Source of the DNA: Galbibacter kalidii
GTDB lineage: Bacteria; Bacteroidota; Bacteroidia; Flavobacteriales; Flavobacteriaceae
DNA length: 64,000 nt
Assembly (NCBI RefSeq): GCF_026241135.1
Contig: NZ_JAPFGA010000001.1
Coordinates: 434,001 to 498,000 of the forward strand
Reading direction: 5' to 3'
The notes beneath the pieces were generated by a model. The model was not told the origin of the DNA, did not search any database, and worked only from the letters and a program-made list of their open reading frames with translations. A program made the position numbers and the translations under genes. Shown here one piece after another: positions 59,191-64,000 of this stretch (the stretch's first letter is position 1; the number at the start of each line of letters is the position of its first letter).

Positions 59191-60540
59191 TCAAAGAAGA
59201 TGGACTTTCCTTTTAAAAATAAACCAGCCGAGAGTACCGAAAAGCACAATAAAAATGAGTAGTGGCGTGTACAGTCTTGTTCTGTTTATCGGAGTTTCAT
59301 CGGAAAAGACCTCCACCTTAAAATCATCCCAGTTTTCAGAAGCTACCGCAGCTTCGCTGAATATTTTGGGATAGAAGTAGAGCCTCAATCTTTCGTGAAA
59401 CCGACCTGTTTCATCCAAAAAGTGCAATTGATTGTCCAAACCGGATTTAGCGATATCGTTAAGGGAAAGCTGTAAATGGAGTGTTGGTATAAATTGTGCA
59501 ATCCAGGAAGCGGCAGTGTTTCTTTGCCCGAGCTTTTCCCTTAATGCCGTGGATTGCTCCGAAGTTTCGTCATCTCCCATTTGTTGCATGGCGTAATACC
59601 AAAGCCAGCTAAAGTCGCCTTCGGGCAATGTGAACTTTTTGAACTGGGGGTAGTGCGCATAGAATTTGTCCATGGTCAGTTCCTTATCCATATCCCATTT
59701 TTCGTGATATCCTCTTCGTTGCTTTACTGTGGTTTCAAGGGCTTCGGGAATCGGATATCTGCTTTGCAGATCATTATTGATGGCAGCGGGCAGGACAAAT
59801 ACAAGCAAGATCCATATGGAAAGAAGGATAATCGCATTGAAATTAGAACTTTTTTGCAGTGATGCCACAAAAAAACAAATAGCAAACCATACCAGGATAT
59901 ACAAAACAGAAACCAGGAAGAAGGTCAGAAAAGTCGTATCCGGTGCAATCCCCAATATCGGGACAGTAATGGCATATAAAAACAGTAAGGTTCCGATAGT
60001 AACCAGTAGTCTTACACCAAAAGATTTGAGGACAAACCCCAAGGGATTTTTACTCTGAACCGCAATAATCTTCCAGATACCGCTTTCTTTTTCTTCGGAT
60101 ATAATGTTATAGGTAAAAGAAATGATAAGCAGGGGAAACAGGAAAATAAGCACAAAACTAAAGTCAATATTGCCAATGAACAGATTGTATGGATTATTGA
60201 GATCTGAATCATATTTTTGGGCTTCCAGGGTGCGTATGGTCACACTTTTGACCGAGGGATTAACATCGCGCTGCCCGATGGACAGGGCATTTAATGCCGG
60301 GGTACTGTTTACCAGTGAAAACTTGATGTAGTACAACATCAGGCCCAGATCGTCTTTGTTGTATTCGGCATGGCGTTCTATATGCTCTTGCTGGTACCGA
60401 GCCGTTTCGTCAATGCTTCGGTTTATTTTTTCGATATGCTGTTTCCCGACCAAAAGACTTATGATACCAGCCAGAACGATAAAGGACAGCCCTATCTCTA
60501 CACTGTTGGAGCGGATGAAATTTATAAATAATAGTTTCAT
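59191..60540 (-). CDS. ABC-2 type transporter permease, DUF3526-like
   Basis: Multiple TM helices, SFTYNIISEEKESGIWKIIAVQSKNP, large extracytoplasmic insertion between TM1 and TM2. Confidence 0.8.
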   Translation of the reverse strand: MKLLFINFIRSNSVEIGLSFIVLAGIISLLVGKQHIEKINRSIDETARYQQEHIERHAEYNKDDLGLMLYYIKFSLVNSTPALNALSIGQRDVNPSVKSVTIRTLEAQKYDSDLNNPYNLFIGNIDFSFVLIFLFPLLIISFTYNIISEEKESGIWKIIAVQSKNPLGFVLKSFGVRLLVTIGTLLFLYAITVPILGIAPDTTFLTFFLVSVLYILVWFAICFFVASLQKSSNFNAIILLSIWILLVFVLPAAINNDLQSRYPIPEALETTVKQRRGYHEKWDMDKELTMDKFYAHYPQFKKFTLPEGDFSWLWYYAMQQMGDDETSEQSTALREKLGQRNTAASWIAQFIPTLHLQLSLNDIAKSGLDNQLHFLDETGRFHERLRLYFYPKIFSEAAVASENWDDFKVEVFSDETPINRTRLYTPLLIFIVLFGTLGWFIFKRKVHLL

Positions 60541-61988
60541 TATAATATTTTTATGGTTTTAGAAAGTCGATTTAGGGTCAATACAAGTAGCAATACCCAG
60601 AACAGGAGGGATAAAAACGAAATGAGTTCGCTCCGTAAGGCCATGCCTATTTGGAGTGGCTGGTACTTAAAATCCTCGATCATGCCCCAGTGTTTTTTAT
60701 CCAGGGCATAGTCGGGATCTGCCGAACTTTTGGCAGAATTGCTTACATGTTTTATTTGCAGGTCGTTCAGACTTTGAGCCAGGTGGTATCTGTATTGCTC
60801 TGCCTGATCCTGGAAATCCATAAAGGAATTGTAATCCGTACCAGTCAAAGCCATGGACAGGTTTTTTATTCCCATATAGGGATCGATAAAGGCCAGATAT
60901 CTTGAAAAACTGTTCTGTCTGGCATATATCCCTCGTAATCTTTTGAGGTGGTCATTGTGAATTTCGGCCGTGATTTTCTCTCCTTCTTTCATGACAAGCC
61001 CACTGTAATTAAAGGGCAATTGTGTAACGGAGTCTACGTCATAAACTTCTAGGATAGAGTCTTTAAGGGCTTGATAATGCGTATCATCCGGGTTATGACT
61101 ATCCCCGGTCTTCACGACATCGTTCTCTATTTGTGCATTGAACTTTGCTTTTGAAGGGGACTGATATAAATAAGAGCCTAGGGATTGACCGGCCCTTGGC
61201 AATAAAATGGTAAGCAATAACCAAACCCCTATAGATGATGTAAGTGCCGTTTTTGATGTTTTGCTCAATGCCGAGATAATCACTGATATGATACAAAAAA
61301 CAGACAGGTAAACGAAATACATCACTACAATGAGCAAAAGCCTGTACACTTGATCCGTACTGATATTCACTTCCTGAAGCAGTGCCCAAAGAAATACGGT
61401 AATAATGATGATGGGAAAATACAAGGTGGACATTACCAGGATCATCCCCAAGCTTTTGCCTTCTAACAATTCCTTTCTGCTTAACCCCTGACTCATGAGT
61501 ATTTTTAATGTGCCATTTTCCCTTTCGGAGGCGATACTTTGAAATCCTAAAAAGAAAATCAGCAAGGGCAGCAGTATTTGTAATATCATGGCAATACTTA
61601 TTTCCCCAAACCGCAGCATCCCTGTAGAAAACTCAGCTTCGGAGAAGTTGGTCGGGTTCTGAACATGGGCTTCCAGAAAAATGGAGCTCCCCAGAAAACT
61701 TTCCATACCAAAATCAAAAACACTTAACGGGGTTTTGGGCCGAAAGGCATAATGCCCGTAGTGTGCCATTCTATGTGGGTGTTTGTCAGGATTGTCAAGC
61801 CAGTCCTGTCTGGCCTGTTCCTGGTACTTTATTCTGATCTCTTTCTGGGTTTTAAAATTTTCCCATCCGGAAAAAACAGCATAGGCTAATAAAATCCCAA
61901 CGATAAAGGTCAAAATATAAACAGCCTTGTTCTTAAAGGTTATTTTCCAAAACAGTTTTGCGATGTGTACTTTTTTATTCTTTATCAT
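60540..61988 (-). CDS. ABC-2 type transporter permease, DUF3526-like
   Basis: QSIASERENGTLKILMSQGLSRKELLEGKSLGMILV; overlaps the downstream permease gene. Confidence 0.82.
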   Translation of the reverse strand: MIKNKKVHIAKLFWKITFKNKAVYILTFIVGILLAYAVFSGWENFKTQKEIRIKYQEQARQDWLDNPDKHPHRMAHYGHYAFRPKTPLSVFDFGMESFLGSSIFLEAHVQNPTNFSEAEFSTGMLRFGEISIAMILQILLPLLIFFLGFQSIASERENGTLKILMSQGLSRKELLEGKSLGMILVMSTLYFPIIIITVFLWALLQEVNISTDQVYRLLLIVVMYFVYLSVFCIISVIISALSKTSKTALTSSIGVWLLLTILLPRAGQSLGSYLYQSPSKAKFNAQIENDVVKTGDSHNPDDTHYQALKDSILEVYDVDSVTQLPFNYSGLVMKEGEKITAEIHNDHLKRLRGIYARQNSFSRYLAFIDPYMGIKNLSMALTGTDYNSFMDFQDQAEQYRYHLAQSLNDLQIKHVSNSAKSSADPDYALDKKHWGMIEDFKYQPLQIGMALRSELISFLSLLFWVLLLVLTLNRLSKTIKIL

Positions 61989-62011
61989 AATTCAAGTTTT
62001 AGAAAGGGTCC

Positions 62012-64000
62012 TTAAAATTTATAATTCAGCACGAGCGATGCGTTTCTGGGTGCTCCCGGAAATAAACGCAGGTAATTTTGTGCCCCTAACCAATAGGTGG
62101 TATTAAACAAGTTTCCGATGTTTAAAGCCACCTGAACATTGCTACTGCTTGGCGAATAATACACGGCAGCATCAAAGATGGTAAACCCCGGCACTTTAAA
62201 ATCACGTGTAAACCAAGGGATTTTACTGCTCTGATGCTGTACGCCAAAGCCTATTCCCAGGTCTTTCAGAGCTGATGAATTCCTGAAATTATACTTGGTC
62301 CAAAGGTTGGCACTGTTTTTCGGGGTGTTTTCCTTTCTTTGACCGATCAGATCTTCATTAGCGTCATTTACGATCTTCGCTTCTATATAGCTATAGGAAG
62401 CAATGACCTGCCAATCTGGATTGATATAACCTGTGATATCCATTTCAAAACCCCGGCTTCTGTCAGCCCCCCGCTGTACCAGTAAATCAGACTGGGATGG
62501 ATCATTGGCGCTCATAAGTATGTTTTTCTGATTGATCTCATACACAGAAGCATTTAGACTCATGTGTTTATGGAACAGATCGATTTTTGCCCCTACTTCC
62601 TTGAGGTTACTGATCAGTGGATCGAAGAGTGCCGCAGAGACGTCCGACCATAAATAGTTGGCCGTACTCGGTAAAAGTGTTGTTGTATTCGACTGGGGTT
62701 GAAACCCTTCCAGATAAGTACCATATACGTTAATATTGTCGTTTAGGGCATAGGTGAGCCCTATCCTCGGTATAAGCCTTCGGTTTTCAAAAGAGGTTTC
62801 ATTCGGGGTTTCGTAATGGGTGATATCCTTAAACCACTCATGCCTGAGGCTGAAAAGCAGGGTCCATCGCTTAAATTGCAATTGCTCTTGTATGTATATG
62901 GCATTATTTGTTGTAAGAGCAGAAGGTATTGATATACGCGAGTTCATCGTATAGTCTTTGATACTTCTGATCTTATGGTCGGGGTTGTTCAGATTTGTAT
63001 GGTCGACATTAGGTCTCGGTAATGTAATTCCGTCAATTTCTATAGTTTGATAATCATCAGCATTAGAAGCACCAAAAGTCCGTACTGCTGAGCCGTCCTT
63101 TAGCAGGAATCCCCGCGCCGCATTTTGTCCGCCACCCTTTGTTTTTTCCCAATAATGCAGGTCATAGCCCGCCAGGAGTTTGTGATCGATGCTTCCGGTT
63201 TTAAAATCAAAATTGAAATAGCTGCTCAGGTTGTCTATATTCCAGTATTGTTCGCGTTGTACAAACTGCATGGCAGCTAAGGAACTGACAGGATCATTAT
63301 TGATATCTACTGCAAATGCCCCCGTGGTACGGTGTTCCTGGAGGTCTTCGGTCCACGACTGCTTCATGTAAGAAGTATTGAAGCTGATATTGGAGTCGAA
63401 TTTATGGGCGATACTCCCCATGATAATAAGCTCTTTAGATCTGAAAAAATCGTTTGGGGCACTCAAATTCATGCTAATAGGGGTACTTTTTAAATCAGTA
63501 ATCCCGGCTTCTGCTCCGAAAATTGGTTGTCCCCTGTCCAGAACGCCGTTCATGTCATTGTAGATAAGCTCGGCATTAATGGCTGTTTTATCATTGGGGA
63601 TATAACTGAAGGAAGGAGAAACCAGGATGGTTTTATTGCTGACCAGGTCTCTGTAGGAACGGGCTTCCTGGTAGGCCCCGTTGACACGGTATAGCAATGT
63701 CTCCGATTCATTTAAAGGACCGGTAAAATCCAGGGTTCCTGTGAAGGTGCTGAAACTCCCCACACCTATGCTTACTTCTTTTCTGTCTACAGGCAGTGGC
63801 TTTTTAGTGACCATATTGATACTACCTCCCGGGTCTACACTGGCGAAAGTAGCACTTGCAGGGCCTTTTATAACTTCCACACGCTCCATGTTGGTGGTTA
63901 ATGGTTGTAAAAAATAAAACTGGCGTGTACGCATGCCATTAATGATCTGTCCTTCTTCATTCTGGCTGATTCCTCTGATATTGTATTGGTTGTAGTAACT
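62012..64000 (-). CDS. TonB-dependent siderophore-type receptor, N-terminus beyond window end
   Basis: Frame open to 64000 (SYYNQYNIRGISQNEEGQIINGMRTRQFYFLQPLTTNMERVEVIKGPASATFASVDPGGSINMVTKKP); C-terminal NYKF. Confidence 0.9.
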   Translation of the reverse strand, partial: SYYNQYNIRGISQNEEGQIINGMRTRQFYFLQPLTTNMERVEVIKGPASATFASVDPGGSINMVTKKPLPVDRKEVSIGVGSFSTFTGTLDFTGPLNESETLLYRVNGAYQEARSYRDLVSNKTILVSPSFSYIPNDKTAINAELIYNDMNGVLDRGQPIFGAEAGITDLKSTPISMNLSAPNDFFRSKELIIMGSIAHKFDSNISFNTSYMKQSWTEDLQEHRTTGAFAVDINNDPVSSLAAMQFVQREQYWNIDNLSSYFNFDFKTGSIDHKLLAGYDLHYWEKTKGGGQNAARGFLLKDGSAVRTFGASNADDYQTIEIDGITLPRPNVDHTNLNNPDHKIRSIKDYTMNSRISIPSALTTNNAIYIQEQLQFKRWTLLFSLRHEWFKDITHYETPNETSFENRRLIPRIGLTYALNDNINVYGTYLEGFQPQSNTTTLLPSTANYLWSDVSAALFDPLISNLKEVGAKIDLFHKHMSLNASVYEINQKNILMSANDPSQSDLLVQRGADRSRGFEMDITGYINPDWQVIASYSYIEAKIVNDANEDLIGQRKENTPKNSANLWTKYNFRNSSALKDLGIGFGVQHQSSKIPWFTRDFKVPGFTIFDAAVYYSPSSSNVQVALNIGNLFNTTYWLGAQNYLRLFPGAPRNASLVLNYKF

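Noticed and set aside
1-64000. CRISPR arrays, rRNA, tRNA genes
   Set aside because: No regularly spaced short repeats with unique spacers, and no tRNA/rRNA-like conserved segments seen by eye; the repeats found are inverted or promoter-type.

Overview
The window looks like a Bacteroidota (Flavobacteriia-like) chromosome segment, about 40% GC by eye. Most of it is one large, rearranged polysaccharide-utilization locus (PUL), roughly 1-1.15 kb and 5.1-59 kb. The PUL encodes: the tail of a probable sugar symporter; four intact GH43-like enzymes; an SDR (candidate mannonate/fructuronate oxidoreductase); a LacI regulator; two paralogous GH2 enzymes plus a GH2 beta-glucuronidase-like enzyme; a hybrid two-component regulator (HTCS); mannonate dehydratase; a giant modular T9SS-exported lyase (Alginate_lyase-like + FN3 + LamG x3 + two CBM3-like domains); a GH97 with an in-frame TGA; a GH28-like enzyme; a SusC/SusD pair; a TlpA-like protein; an FG-GAP/UnbV protein on the minus strand; GH115; a heparinase II/III-like lyase; an alpha/beta hydrolase; GH88; a sialidase-like propeller; and a DUF2264-GH16 fusion. 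A five-gene alkylation-repair cassette with a split Ada plus AlkB (1.28-4.52 kb) interrupts the locus. A separate minus-strand operon (59.2-64 kb) encodes two DUF3526-type ABC permeases and a TonB-dependent siderophore-type receptor. The most interesting signals are: (i) a repeated regulatory cassette made of a 21-bp-spaced direct repeat, a GAAAACGTTTTC operator and a promoter-like block, in front of several PUL units; (ii) the CBM3/LamG-decorated uronate lyase; (iii) several relics showing recent PUL remodelling (truncated susC fused upstream of GH115, GH97 nonsense codon, orphan GH97 C-terminal domain, GH43 fragment); and (iv) several MITE-like or palindromic intergenic elements. Enzyme inventory suggests a uronic-acid-rich, non-sulfated substrate (no sulfatase seen). 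All family calls are by reading motifs, with no database search.
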